From Ectopseudomonas khazarica (lineage in GTDB: Bacteria; Pseudomonadota; Gammaproteobacteria; Pseudomonadales; Pseudomonadaceae), in contig NZ_SBHZ01000013.1 of assembly GCF_004521985.1 (NCBI RefSeq), positions 94,446 through 158,445 on the forward strand: a stretch of 64,000 bases of DNA, written 5' to 3'. A program made the translations under genes and the position numbers. Below, piece by piece: positions 24,233 through 33,060 of the stretch (its first letter is position 1; each line of letters opens with the position of its first letter). The notes under the pieces were generated by a model. It did not search any database. It was not told the DNA's origin and saw nothing but the letters and a program-made list of their open reading frames with translations.

Positions 24233-25969
24233 ATGCCTATTGAACTACCTCCGATGATTGTTACACCAAGGCCGCCAATTATTACTATTCCGAAGTTGCC
24301 GGAGCCGCCGCCGTATGTTGCGAAGCCCTTGCCGATTCATAATGTTGTGGATGACTTCGGTAATATTTCGATTAAGTCTTGGCATCCACAGTACTCAGTA
24401 TCCGTTATTGCTGCCTTCATGAATGTTATACATAGCTTGACGGCTAGTATTAACAGTCAAGTGGCTGGCGTCTCGGGTGCGATGGATGAGCGAATCCGCT
24501 CTATGGCTATTGATAATGGCGATGCGGGAGAAACTTTGCAGTCGCTTGAGCGTGAGGTGGAAACCGTTGATTCTTTGTTGGGGAATCTGAGGCGTGAACT
24601 ATCTCGACAAACCGCTTTGGTGCGTCCAGAGTTTCGTGTGTCCAATCTCGCAGACAAAACAAACGCTGTTCACGCATACAATCGTATCTCTCGGGACAGG
24701 AAATACACTTCAGGTACACCGAATCAAGCGTACAAGATTTGGAGCGCATCTTATCGCGCTCAGTCCATGGAGGCTCTGATTAATAAGGAAATTGCCTATC
24801 TTGAAGGCAAGAAGGCAGGGATCAAATCTGAAATATCTCGGATCAAGAACGATCCAGATTTCGCGTCGAAGCAGGCTGCGGCAAATACATATAGCGCAAC
24901 TGTTGCAATGGGAAGTGCAACGCCATTCGTTGTAGCTCCAAGCGGTATTGCAGCTGTTGCCGGCACTGCTGAGCTGGCACTGAAGGAGGCTGTTGCACGC
25001 GCGGTTGAACGGCTTGCAGCGGCGGGTGTTGCTACTACCACAGCGACAATCGCCGTCTTCGCTGTGCTGATGGGTTATTCGCCACGTCTGGGCGATGCTT
25101 CCCGTCAAACGCTGAGTACACCTCTTACTGATATTTATCAGCCCGGCGGGGATCTGCAGGAGCTTGCATTGCAAGGGGGCGAGCTAGATGTGCCCTGGAG
25201 ACTCGCATTCAAGGAACTTGGTGGATATCAGCAGATTTACATGGCCCCAACAGGGGGTGTCGTGCCGCGGGGAGTGAAAGTCCGTGCCGCTAGCTTTGAT
25301 TCTGCAGCTGGCGGGTATTCTTTCCAAACCAACGATTCGCCTCCTCGCACCCTAGTGTGGACACCGATTGTCGATCCTGATGACAGTTCGACAGTCCTGC
25401 CACCTGTAGATACCGATATTCCAAACTATACAGGGCCAGTCCTTCATCCAGTTGACCCTGTGCTTGAGGTGTTCCCATCGGTTGGCGATGTGCCATTTGA
25501 CGACTACGTCATTGTGTTCCCAGCCGATTCTGGGATTGAACCGATCTATATCGTGTTCCGGAATCGACGTGAAGAACGTGGTGTCGCCAAAGGATTTGGT
25601 GAGAATGTGACTGGTGCTTGGCTACCTACGGCTGGCTCTGAGATCGGTGCCGCTGTTCCATCGCAGATTGCTGATAGACTGCGAGGACGGCAGTTTGAGA
25701 GCTTTGATCGCATGCGGGAGGCCATTTGGACTGAGGTAGGGCTTGATCCTAAGCTTTCTGCCCAAGTAAGCGCTCAGCAAAAGCAACTTATGTTGCGAGG
25801 CCGATCGCCATATGCTCCTTTGGCAGAACAAGTCGGAGGGCGAGTAAAGTACGAGCTCCATCATATTGAGCCTATCGGGATTGGTGGGGCTGTTTATGAT
25901 CTGGATAATATCCGTATCGTTACGCCAAAACGCCATATTGAAATTCATAGTAATAAGGAGGGGAGCTGA
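24233..25969 (+). CDS. S-type bacteriocin (pyocin-like) with colicin E9-type HNH DNase domain
   Basis: A secreted killer protein of 578 residues. The C terminus, YELHHIEPIGIGGAVYDLDNIRIVTPKRHIEIHSN, is the HNH/beta-beta-alpha-Me DNase active site of colicins E2/E7/E8/E9 and pyocins S1/S2/AP41. DNase features begin near residue 450 (RGVAKGFGENVTGAWL). Residues about 330-440 match the Pyocin_S translocation domain (VPRGVKVRAASFD, TLVWTPIVDP). The N-terminal region, Pro-rich (LPPMIVTPRPPIITIPKLPE) then helical, should bind the receptor. GC content is clearly lower than the flanking phage genes. No signal peptide; release probably depends on phage lysis. Confidence 0.93.
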   Translation: MPIELPPMIVTPRPPIITIPKLPEPPPYVAKPLPIHNVVDDFGNISIKSWHPQYSVSVIAAFMNVIHSLTASINSQVAGVSGAMDERIRSMAIDNGDAGETLQSLEREVETVDSLLGNLRRELSRQTALVRPEFRVSNLADKTNAVHAYNRISRDRKYTSGTPNQAYKIWSASYRAQSMEALINKEIAYLEGKKAGIKSEISRIKNDPDFASKQAAANTYSATVAMGSATPFVVAPSGIAAVAGTAELALKEAVARAVERLAAAGVATTTATIAVFAVLMGYSPRLGDASRQTLSTPLTDIYQPGGDLQELALQGGELDVPWRLAFKELGGYQQIYMAPTGGVVPRGVKVRAASFDSAAGGYSFQTNDSPPRTLVWTPIVDPDDSSTVLPPVDTDIPNYTGPVLHPVDPVLEVFPSVGDVPFDDYVIVFPADSGIEPIYIVFRNRREERGVAKGFGENVTGAWLPTAGSEIGAAVPSQIADRLRGRQFESFDRMREAIWTEVGLDPKLSAQVSAQQKQLMLRGRSPYAPLAEQVGGRVKYELHHIEPIGIGGAVYDLDNIRIVTPKRHIEIHSNKEGS

Positions 25970-25972
25970 TTT

Positions 25973-26227
25973 ATGTTCACCAAACTTGAAGAGTTTACTG
26001 AGGCCGAGTTCCTCACTCTCGTAAAGAAAATCTGTGAGGCAGATTTCGAAACTGAAGCCGAAAATGATGAGGTGATTAAGTACTTTGTTGCTATTGCCGA
26101 GCATCCAAGTGGTACCGACCTTTTGTTCTTTCCCCCTGCAACTCGCCCCGATACTCCTGAAGGCATTGTGCAGGAGATCAAGTCGTGGCGGATTGCTAAC
26201 GGCAAGCCTCTGTTCAAGAGTAGCTAG
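25973..26227 (+). CDS. colicin E9/pyocin-type immunity protein
   Basis: An 84-residue Im9-like protein that blocks the partner DNase in the producer cell. The motif EHPSGTDLLFFPPATRPDTPEGIVQEIKSWRIANGKPLFK is the conserved DNase-binding surface, with the Tyr-Tyr pair of Im9 replaced by Phe-Phe. It starts three bases after the bacteriocin stop codon, so both are made from one message. Confidence 0.95.
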   Translation: MFTKLEEFTEAEFLTLVKKICEADFETEAENDEVIKYFVAIAEHPSGTDLLFFPPATRPDTPEGIVQEIKSWRIANGKPLFKSS

Positions 26228-26263
26228 CCTGCATTAGCGCAATTACGAAAAATGGACGCACGG

Positions 26264-26320
26264 GGGCCTTCAATGAAGGCCCTACTTATTTCTGAGCCCG
26301 GCCAAGTGCCGGGCTTTTGT
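26264..26320 (+). terminator. hairpin plus intrinsic terminator between immunity gene and holin
   Basis: GGGCCTTC-AAT-GAAGGCCC (26264-26282) followed by AGCCCGGC-CAAGT-GCCGGGCT with TTTT (26295-26318), 15 bp before the holin start. Confidence 0.85.
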
Positions 26321-26334
26321 TTTCGAGGTGTGCG

Positions 26335-26679
26335 ATGACACAAGAGCAACAGCAGGCGCTGGCCGAGTTGCCCATTTGGGTGGTGGTGGTCATCGCCATC
26401 GTCGCTGGCTTCAGCGGTGAGATGTGGCGAGCGGATAAGGCCGGGCTGCGTGGATGGGAATTGGTTTACCGCGTAGTGCTGCGGGCTGGTGCCTCGGTGG
26501 TATTCGGCCTGAGTACTCTACTGCTGATTTGGGCGGCAGGCGCTCATGTGCTGGTTGCCGCTGCCATTGGCTTCGTGGTCGCGACCATGGGCGCCGATGT
26601 CGCGAGCGGGCTGTATGAGCGCTGGCTGGCCAAGCGGGCTGGGGTGGGTGATGTTCCTCCGCCCGAGTCGGGCAAGTGA
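26335..26679 (+). CDS. phage holin
   Basis: A 114-residue membrane protein with three hydrophobic spans: LPIWVVVVIAIVAGFSGEMW, LRAGASVVFGLSTLLLIWAAGA and VLVAAAIGFVVATMGADVA. Size, topology and a polar C terminus are those of a class I-type holin that opens the inner membrane for the endolysin. It is not adjacent to the endolysin gene at 52140; a separate holin upstream of the terminase genes is seen in several Pseudomonas phages. Confidence 0.75.
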   Translation: MTQEQQQALAELPIWVVVVIAIVAGFSGEMWRADKAGLRGWELVYRVVLRAGASVVFGLSTLLLIWAAGAHVLVAAAIGFVVATMGADVASGLYERWLAKRAGVGDVPPPESGK

Positions 26680-27449
26680 AAGGCAGCATCAACGCCCGCG
26701 ACTTGGACGATGCGCTGGCGGCGTTGCAGCAGCTGGGCAGCGGGCTTGCCCCGCGTGCACTGGCCGATGCGCTGAACCATACGGCGAACCAGGCGCGCCA
26801 GGCTCTGCGGGTTGAGATGGAAAGCATCTTCAACCCAAGGCCGACGCCGTGGGTGCTGAACTCGATTCGCATCATCCACGCCAAGCCATCGGCTGACCCT
26901 GAGGCGGCGGTGTGGGTGCAGGACCAGGGCACGGGCAAGAACCCATACAGCGCCGAGGATTACCTGCTGCCGCAAGTCGAGGGCGGTGAGCGGATCACGC
27001 GCCGGTCGGAGAAGTACCTGCGTGAGTCGGGGATTCTTCCGGCCGGTCGATTCGTCGTGCCGGCTGCGGGTGCCAGGCTGGATGCCTACGGGAACATCCA
27101 GAAGGGGCACATGACGCAGATCCTGTCGGGCTTGAAGGCGATGAAGCTATCAGGCTCTGACAACGCTGCGACGGATAGCCGGCGCTCCCTGCGTAAGGGG
27201 CACGCGCGGGCGTTCTTCGTGATAAAGCGCGGCAAGACGCCGATCGGTATCGCCGAGCGCCGTGGCAAGAGCGTGGCGATGGTGCTCGCTTTCGTCCGCC
27301 AGCCGCAGTACCGCGAACGCTTCAAGTTTCATGACGTGGTGCGCCGAGTCGCTGAGAACGACGCGCAGCTCGAGGCCAACATCGACAAGGCCATCACCGA
27401 CGCCTTGAACGGTCGGCTGCCCAGGCTGGCTGGTCGGCGCCGGCACTGA
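26676..27449 (+). CDS. putative virion-associated protein, minor tail protein Z-like
   Basis: A 257-residue protein from a GTG that overlaps the holin stop codon (GTGA). The segment RALADALNHTANQARQALRVEMESIFNPRPTPWVLNSIRI recalls the N terminus of lambda gpZ-type and related structural proteins. The C-terminal half is basic and ends RLAGRRRH. The position before the terminase genes is unusual for a tail protein, so the call is tentative. Confidence 0.5.
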   Translation: MKGSINARDLDDALAALQQLGSGLAPRALADALNHTANQARQALRVEMESIFNPRPTPWVLNSIRIIHAKPSADPEAAVWVQDQGTGKNPYSAEDYLLPQVEGGERITRRSEKYLRESGILPAGRFVVPAAGARLDAYGNIQKGHMTQILSGLKAMKLSGSDNAATDSRRSLRKGHARAFFVIKRGKTPIGIAERRGKSVAMVLAFVRQPQYRERFKFHDVVRRVAENDAQLEANIDKAITDALNGRLPRLAGRRRH

Positions 27450-27610
27450 TGCCAGTGGCGTGCCACAAACAGGCCGGGGGCCCCAGGGCCGGCGAGGTCG
27501 TCAAGGGTAATTCGAACCCCGTTCTCGCGCTAGTGGATGGCGCTGAGAGTTAGTTAACAGGGGTTAATTCGGTTAATCCCACGGGGTAATTCTGGTTAAC
27601 AGGTGAATTC
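27450..27610. other. candidate cos region and terminase-binding repeats
   Basis: 161 bp without a gene, just before the terminase small subunit. It holds GGGGCCCC (27477-27484) within a GC-rich block and, at 27552-27600, five short repeats of the form (A/G)GTTAAC/T or GGGTAAT. In lambda the cos site lies directly upstream of Nu1 with repeated Nu1-binding sites. Function here is inferred from position and repeats only. Confidence 0.4.
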
Positions 27611-28192
27611 ATGACGGTCATGACAAAGGCTGAGTTCGCGGATAGTCGCGGCTGGTCTCGGCCGTATGTATCCAAGCTGGGAAAGCAAGGGCGCCTGGTG
27701 CTGGCCGAGGGCGGCAAGGTCGACGTAGAGAAGACCCTGGCGTTGCTCAACGACACCGCCGACCCCAGCAAGGCCGGTGTCGCAGAGCACCACCACCAAG
27801 AGCGGCTTGAGAAAGGGGTGTACGCGCACATTGCGCCGAACGCTTCGCCAAGTCCGGCAGCGCCAAGCACCGCTGCCGCGCCGGACTACCAGAAGGCTCG
27901 CGCACGGCGTGAGCACGCCCTGGCCTTGCTGGCAGAGGACGAGCACCTGAAGACACGCGGGTTGCTGGTCGAACGCGCCCTGGTCGATTCCGCCGCCTTC
28001 ACCGCTGCCCGCGCGCTGCGCGATCTGCTGATGGGGATTCCCCCCAAGATCGCTGGCGAGCTGGTCACCCTCACAGATCCTTGGGAGATCGAGCGCCGCC
28101 TGGTTCAGGCGTTGCGCCGAGCCCTTGAGGATGCCGACCGCCTCTTACAGATCGATGCCGAGATCGAGCAAGGAGGCAAGGAGCCGAACTAG
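27611..28192 (+). CDS. terminase small subunit, Nu1-like
   Basis: A 193-residue DNA-packaging protein. The N-terminal winged helix (KAEFADSRGWSRPYVSKLGKQGRLVLAEGGKVDVEKTLALL) is that of Nu1-type subunits, which recognise the cos site. A Pro/Ala-rich linker and a helical domain for self-assembly and contact with the large subunit follow. The ATG at 27611 follows AGGTG; a second ATG lies nine bases later. Its stop codon overlaps the GTG of the large subunit. Confidence 0.87.
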   Translation: MTVMTKAEFADSRGWSRPYVSKLGKQGRLVLAEGGKVDVEKTLALLNDTADPSKAGVAEHHHQERLEKGVYAHIAPNASPSPAAPSTAAAPDYQKARARREHALALLAEDEHLKTRGLLVERALVDSAAFTAARALRDLLMGIPPKIAGELVTLTDPWEIERRLVQALRRALEDADRLLQIDAEIEQGGKEPN

Positions 28193-30186
28193 TGGAACAG
28201 CCGTATGCCGACGGTACCGCCGCGTATTTGGCGGCATACCGCCGAGGCCTGATGCCTGATCCCGAACTGTGGATCGACGAGTGGGCCGACAAGTACCAGT
28301 ACATCCCCAAGGACACTGGCGCCGCCGAGCCCGGGAAGTACCACACCGACCGTACGCCATTCGCTCGCGAGCCGATGCGCTGCCTTTCACCGGTGCATCC
28401 AGCCAAGCGCATCGTGACCATGATCGCGTCGCAGCTGATGAAGACGCAGGTCGCGCTCAATTGGATTGGCGGCTGCATACACATGGCGCCCGCCAACTTC
28501 CTTGTGCTACTGCCGACCGACAAGCTCAGCAAGCGCGTCTCCGGCCGGATCGACAAGAATATCAAGGCAGTGCCAGAACTGACCGGCCGCGTTGCCAAGT
28601 CGCGCTCGCGTGACTCGCGCAACACCCTCGACACCAAGGAGTTCGAGGGCGGGGCTCTGTACTGCGCCACGGCGGCATCGGCATCCAACCTGGCAGAGCT
28701 ATCAGCTCGCTATGTCTATGGCGATGAGATCGACCGCTGGGAACTGGATGTCGACGACGACGGCGATCCCGTCAAGCAGGCCGAGGCGCGTGGCTCGACG
28801 TTTGGTCGACGCGCCAAGTTCTACTACTCCAGTTCGCCGACTATCAAGGGCGTATCGCGCATCGCCGATCTGTATGCGATGGGGGACCAGCGCCACTACT
28901 ACGTGCCGTGCCCGCACTGCGGAACCATGCAGGTGCTGGAATGGGAGGGGCTGAAGTACACACCCGATTACAAGCTCGTGCAGTACCAGTGCATCACGCC
29001 TGACTGCGCGCTGATTGATGAGCACCACAAGTCGCAGATGCTCGCCGCTGGTGAATGGCGCGCCCATGCTACGGGTGATGGCGAGACTGTCAGCTTCACT
29101 ATGAGTGCCCTGTACGCGCCGGCTGGTTGGGTCAGCTGGACCGATCTAGCCAAGGAGTATGACGAAGCCAAGAAGCTCCGCGATAACGGTGATCCCGGCA
29201 CCATGCAAGTGTTCTACAACACTCGCCTGGCGCGGCTCTGGGATAGCGCGGAGGAGATGACCAAGGCATCCGAGCTGCGCAAGCGAGCACAAGACGAAGG
29301 TCATCTTCTCGGCCGAGTGCCCGATGGTGGTTTGATCCTCACGGCCTCTGTCGACACCCAGCACAACCGGTTGGAGTTGTTGGTGATGGCTTGGGGCGCC
29401 GGCATGGAACGTTGGGTCGTGGACTTCCAGGTGATACCGGGTGACCCGGCTGACCAGCGCACCTGGAACGAACTGGACGAGCGGCTTAAGCAGCGATATC
29501 GGCACGTGAACGGCGTCGATATGTCGATCTGCGCAACCTGTATCGACTCCGGTGGCCACCACACCGCCGAGGTCTACCAGTTCACTCGCCTGCGCCGTTG
29601 GCGGAACGTGCTTGCGGTCAAGGGTGCCAGCCGCCGTGGCTGCCCGGTGCTGGCTCAACGGCCATCCAAGGTTGATCTGACTTGGCAAGGCAAGACCGAA
29701 AAGCAAGGCGCCGAGCTGTGGATGATCGGTACCGACACCGCCAAGGACTGGATCTACAACCGCTACGAACTCCCGGCTGGCCCAGGGGCGCTGCACTTTT
29801 GCTCGGATCTGTCCGATGAGTTCTTCGACCAGTGCGTGGCCGAGCGAAAGGCCATCCGCTACGTCAAGGGCTTCAAGCGCGTTGAATGGGTCAAGGCCAA
29901 GTCGGAGCGCAACGAAGCGCTCGACCTGCTGGTGTACAACCTGGCTGCAGCAAACTTCCTGGGGCTGCATCGCTATCACGAACACCAGTGGGCCGCCTTG
30001 CGGGCTGCATTGTGCCAAGGCGACCTGCTTAATCAGCCAGCCCAGCCTGAGCGGGCCCCGGTCGCAGAGGCAGCCCCGGAGCCCAGCGCCCCGGCTGCAC
30101 CAGTCTCGGCGTCGGCTCCAGTCAGCCTTCCAGCACCGCAACCAACCGCGCGCCGGGTATCCCGAAGCGCCTACCTGAAACGATGA
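28192..30186 (+). CDS. terminase large subunit, lambda gpA family
   Basis: ATP-driven packaging motor and nuclease, 664 residues. The ATPase has a deviant Walker A (SQLMKT, about residue 81, as in gpA proteins) and Walker B VYGDEIDRW near residue 178. The zinc-finger-like CPHCG-x-CITPDC segment near residue 240 and the C-terminal nuclease region starting at SVDTQHNRLELLVMAW are also family features. It starts with GTG overlapping the small-subunit stop codon. The last 60 residues are Pro/Ala-rich and should contact the portal. Confidence 0.95.
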   Translation: MEQPYADGTAAYLAAYRRGLMPDPELWIDEWADKYQYIPKDTGAAEPGKYHTDRTPFAREPMRCLSPVHPAKRIVTMIASQLMKTQVALNWIGGCIHMAPANFLVLLPTDKLSKRVSGRIDKNIKAVPELTGRVAKSRSRDSRNTLDTKEFEGGALYCATAASASNLAELSARYVYGDEIDRWELDVDDDGDPVKQAEARGSTFGRRAKFYYSSSPTIKGVSRIADLYAMGDQRHYYVPCPHCGTMQVLEWEGLKYTPDYKLVQYQCITPDCALIDEHHKSQMLAAGEWRAHATGDGETVSFTMSALYAPAGWVSWTDLAKEYDEAKKLRDNGDPGTMQVFYNTRLARLWDSAEEMTKASELRKRAQDEGHLLGRVPDGGLILTASVDTQHNRLELLVMAWGAGMERWVVDFQVIPGDPADQRTWNELDERLKQRYRHVNGVDMSICATCIDSGGHHTAEVYQFTRLRRWRNVLAVKGASRRGCPVLAQRPSKVDLTWQGKTEKQGAELWMIGTDTAKDWIYNRYELPAGPGALHFCSDLSDEFFDQCVAERKAIRYVKGFKRVEWVKAKSERNEALDLLVYNLAAANFLGLHRYHEHQWAALRAALCQGDLLNQPAQPERAPVAEAAPEPSAPAAPVSASAPVSLPAPQPTARRVSRSAYLKR

Positions 30187-30200
30187 AAAGAGGGCGCCCC

Positions 30201-30419
30201 ATGGCAAGCGCACAGCAGCGCCTGGATGAAGTGCGGGCGGCGATCAAAGAGCTGCTCGAAAAGGGGCAGAGCATCAGCAAGGGCGACCGCCGGCTTGACC
30301 GCGCATCGCTCGCATCGCTGCGGATGCTTGAGGATCAATACGCCGCAGATGCCGCCCGCGAATCTCGCGCAGGCCAGCCACGGCAAATCCGGCTGTACAG
30401 CCGTGGCAAGGGGGCGTGA
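30201..30419 (+). CDS. head-tail joining protein, gpW family
   Basis: A 72-residue protein: SAQQRLDEVRAAIKELLEKGQ, then a short strand region and the Arg-rich end RQIRLYSRGKGA, as in lambda gpW (68 residues). It should plug the portal after packaging. The ATG at 30201 follows AGAGGGCG; a start at 30183 overlapping the terminase stop codon is possible. Confidence 0.85.
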   Translation: MASAQQRLDEVRAAIKELLEKGQSISKGDRRLDRASLASLRMLEDQYAADAARESRAGQPRQIRLYSRGKGA

Positions 30420-31879
30420 TGGGCTATCGAGTACGTGCCAAACCGGTACGGCTGCAAGTGGTGAACAGCTACGAAGGCGCTGGCCAGGGTCGCCGCGCGC
30501 AGAGCTGGGACGCCCCGGACGCCGCACTGAACACTATCGCCATTCCCGCCTTGCCAGCGCTGCGCAAGCGCTCCAAGTCGGCGGTACGCAACAACCCTTG
30601 GGCCGCCAGCGGCATCAGCAAGCGGGTCAGCAGCCTGATCGGTACCGGCATCACGCCGCGTGCACAGATCAAGGATGAAGCGCTGCGCTCTGCCATCAAC
30701 CAGCTCTGGAGCGACTGGACGGACGAGTCCGACGCCGACAACCTCACCGACTTCTACGGCCAGCAGGCGCTGATCGCGCGCATGGTCGAGGAGTCCGGCG
30801 AGTGCTTCGTGCGGCTGCGCTATCGGCGAGCTGAAGATGGCCTGGCGGTTCCGCTGCAGTTGCAGATCCTGCCGCCGGAGTTCGTGCCGCTGGATCGCAA
30901 CTTCGTTACCCGTCGTGGCAACGTGGTTCGCGCTGGCATCGAGTTCGACCAGGTGGGGCGCCGCGTAGCGTACTGGATGTGGAAGAACCACCCCGGTGAC
31001 GCCCGAGCACTGGGCACCAGCTTCAACACGCTGAACCGTATACCTGCCAGCGAGGTGCTGCACATCTTCGAGCCACTTGAAGGTGGTCAGCTGCGTGGAA
31101 TCCCTCGCTTGGCGCCGGTGCTGCTGCGCCTCAAGTCGCTGGACAACTACGACGACGCGGTGCTGTTTCGGCAGGAGGTGGCCAACCTCTTTGCCGGCTT
31201 CATCACCAAGCCTCGAGGCGATGGACCGCCAGCGCTGGACCCAGCAACCGGGCAGCCATTCAAGACCGATACCGATGGCGTGCCGATGGTCGCACTCGAG
31301 CCCGGCACCATGCAGGAACTCATGGAAGGCGAGGAGGTGAAATTCTCCGAGCCGCCTTCAGCCGGTGACACCTATGTCGACTTCATGCGACAGCAGCTCA
31401 TGGCGGCTGCGGCCGGTATCGAGCTGCCCTATGAACTGCTGACCGGCGACATGGCCGACATCAGCGATCGCGTGTTGCGTGTGCTGCTCAACGAGTTCCG
31501 TCGCCGCATCGAGCAACTGCAGTTCGGCGTCTACGTGTTCCAGCTCTGCCGGCCAGTTCGTGCGGCTTGGCTCGATGCTGCCTGGCTCGCTGGGGCAATT
31601 CAGCTGCCGGACTACCAGGCAAAGCGCCGCGATTACCTGCGCACGCGCTGGGTACCGCAAGGCTGGGCCTACATGCACCCCGTGCAGGACGTGCAGGGCA
31701 AGCTGTTGGAGATCAAAGGCGGCCTGGCCAGCCGCAGCGAGCACGCGCTGCGCAGTGGTTACGACGCCGAAGTGATCGACCAGGAAAACGCCGACGACAA
31801 CGCCCGGGCCCAGGCGCTCGGGCTCGACTACACCACCGACACGGCCATAGCGGCTGGTGACAAAGAGGAAACCCAATGA
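30419..31879 (+). CDS. portal protein, lambda gpB family
   Basis: The 486-residue dodecameric head vertex. Family features include NPWAASGISKRVSSLIGTGI near residue 60, the EESGECFVRLRYR strand, IFEPLEGGQLRGIPRLAPVLLRL near residue 220 and YELLTGDMADISDRVLRVLLNEFRRR near residue 340. The start overlaps the gpW stop codon (TGATG). Confidence 0.95.
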   Translation: MGYRVRAKPVRLQVVNSYEGAGQGRRAQSWDAPDAALNTIAIPALPALRKRSKSAVRNNPWAASGISKRVSSLIGTGITPRAQIKDEALRSAINQLWSDWTDESDADNLTDFYGQQALIARMVEESGECFVRLRYRRAEDGLAVPLQLQILPPEFVPLDRNFVTRRGNVVRAGIEFDQVGRRVAYWMWKNHPGDARALGTSFNTLNRIPASEVLHIFEPLEGGQLRGIPRLAPVLLRLKSLDNYDDAVLFRQEVANLFAGFITKPRGDGPPALDPATGQPFKTDTDGVPMVALEPGTMQELMEGEEVKFSEPPSAGDTYVDFMRQQLMAAAAGIELPYELLTGDMADISDRVLRVLLNEFRRRIEQLQFGVYVFQLCRPVRAAWLDAAWLAGAIQLPDYQAKRRDYLRTRWVPQGWAYMHPVQDVQGKLLEIKGGLASRSEHALRSGYDAEVIDQENADDNARAQALGLDYTTDTAIAAGDKEETQ

Positions 31880-33060
31880 AGAAGATGACCAACCGCCTGG
31901 CGCTGGCGGTAATGCTGGGCGGCCTGGGCATCGACGCCTTCGCCCAGCCGCGCATGCTCAACCTCGATGGTGCACCGGATCTGAACGCCGAACACTGGTA
32001 CAGCATCCAGGCCGCCGGGGAGGAGGGCGGCAAGCCCATCGAGGTCTACATCTATGGCGAGATTGGCTTCTGGGGTGTCACCTCGGGGGACTTCATCCGC
32101 GACCTGAAAGAGATCGACGATGGCGTGTCGGACGTGCTGGTGCACTTCGACACCATTGGTGGCGACCTCTTCGATGGTATCGCCATCCACAACGCGTTGC
32201 GCGCCCTGGGCGAACGCTGCACCGGGCAGATCGACGGTGCGTGCTTCAGTGCCGGCAGCGTGGCTGTGTGCGGTGCGCACAAGGTGCGTATGGCCGACAA
32301 CGCTATGTTCATGATCCACAACCCGTGGACGTACATGGCCGGCGACAGCAATGAACTTCGCCAGATGGCCGACATGATGGACAAGGCCTTCGAGGGCATC
32401 GTTGCCAGCTACCAGCATCGCGCGCTGAACATCGATGACGCCGAGCTGCGTCGCATGATCAACGACACCACCTGGCTTACCGCCAGCGAGGCCATGACCC
32501 ATGGTTTCGTCGACGAAGTGTTTGGTGAGGTCGCACCGCTGGTGAACAACGCGGCACTGGGCAAGATCCTCAACCGCTACCGCAATGTGCCCGAAGCGGC
32601 GCTGCGCCTGGTCGGCGAAGTCGAGCAGCCGCCAAGGCCCGAGCCGGAACCCGATCCGGTCCCGAACACCCCCGAGGCCGTCGAACTGGCTGCCAAGCTG
32701 GTGGCGGACTGCGCCGAGGCGGGCCTGAGCAACTGCGTCAGCTACCTGATCAAGGCCAGCGCCCTGGCCAACCCGGATGCAGTGCAGTCGCACTTCAACC
32801 GCGCCAAGGATGTTCGCGCCGCTTGCCTGGTCGCCAAGGCGCCGGATGAGGCCCAGGCGCTGATCGAAGGCGGGCTCACCGGCGAACAGGCCAAGGCGAA
32901 GCTGTTCGAGAAGCTGGCCGCCAAGAGTGGCCAGGTGGAAATCAGCAACCTACCCCCGGTGGACGACGCCCCCCAGGCCGGCGCTCACCAGCCCCCGACG
33001 CCGAGCGAAGTCTACGCCCAGCGTCGTAAAAACACCTCGAAAGGAGGTAACAACGCATGA
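31876..33060 (+). CDS. head maturation protease and scaffold, gpC / ClpP-like S49-type
   Basis: A 394-residue protein. The Ser protease domain carries GACFSAGSVAV (nucleophile near residue 124) and MFMIHNPW (His near residue 148). The C-terminal 150 residues, Pro-rich then Ala/Lys-rich, should act as scaffold like lambda gpNu3, probably also from an internal start. The first 24 residues (MKKMTNRLALAVMLGGLGIDAFAQ) look like a signal peptide, which is unexpected for a head protein and is probably fortuitous. Coupled by ATGA to the portal gene. Confidence 0.92.
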   Translation: MKKMTNRLALAVMLGGLGIDAFAQPRMLNLDGAPDLNAEHWYSIQAAGEEGGKPIEVYIYGEIGFWGVTSGDFIRDLKEIDDGVSDVLVHFDTIGGDLFDGIAIHNALRALGERCTGQIDGACFSAGSVAVCGAHKVRMADNAMFMIHNPWTYMAGDSNELRQMADMMDKAFEGIVASYQHRALNIDDAELRRMINDTTWLTASEAMTHGFVDEVFGEVAPLVNNAALGKILNRYRNVPEAALRLVGEVEQPPRPEPEPDPVPNTPEAVELAAKLVADCAEAGLSNCVSYLIKASALANPDAVQSHFNRAKDVRAACLVAKAPDEAQALIEGGLTGEQAKAKLFEKLAAKSGQVEISNLPPVDDAPQAGAHQPPTPSEVYAQRRKNTSKGGNNA

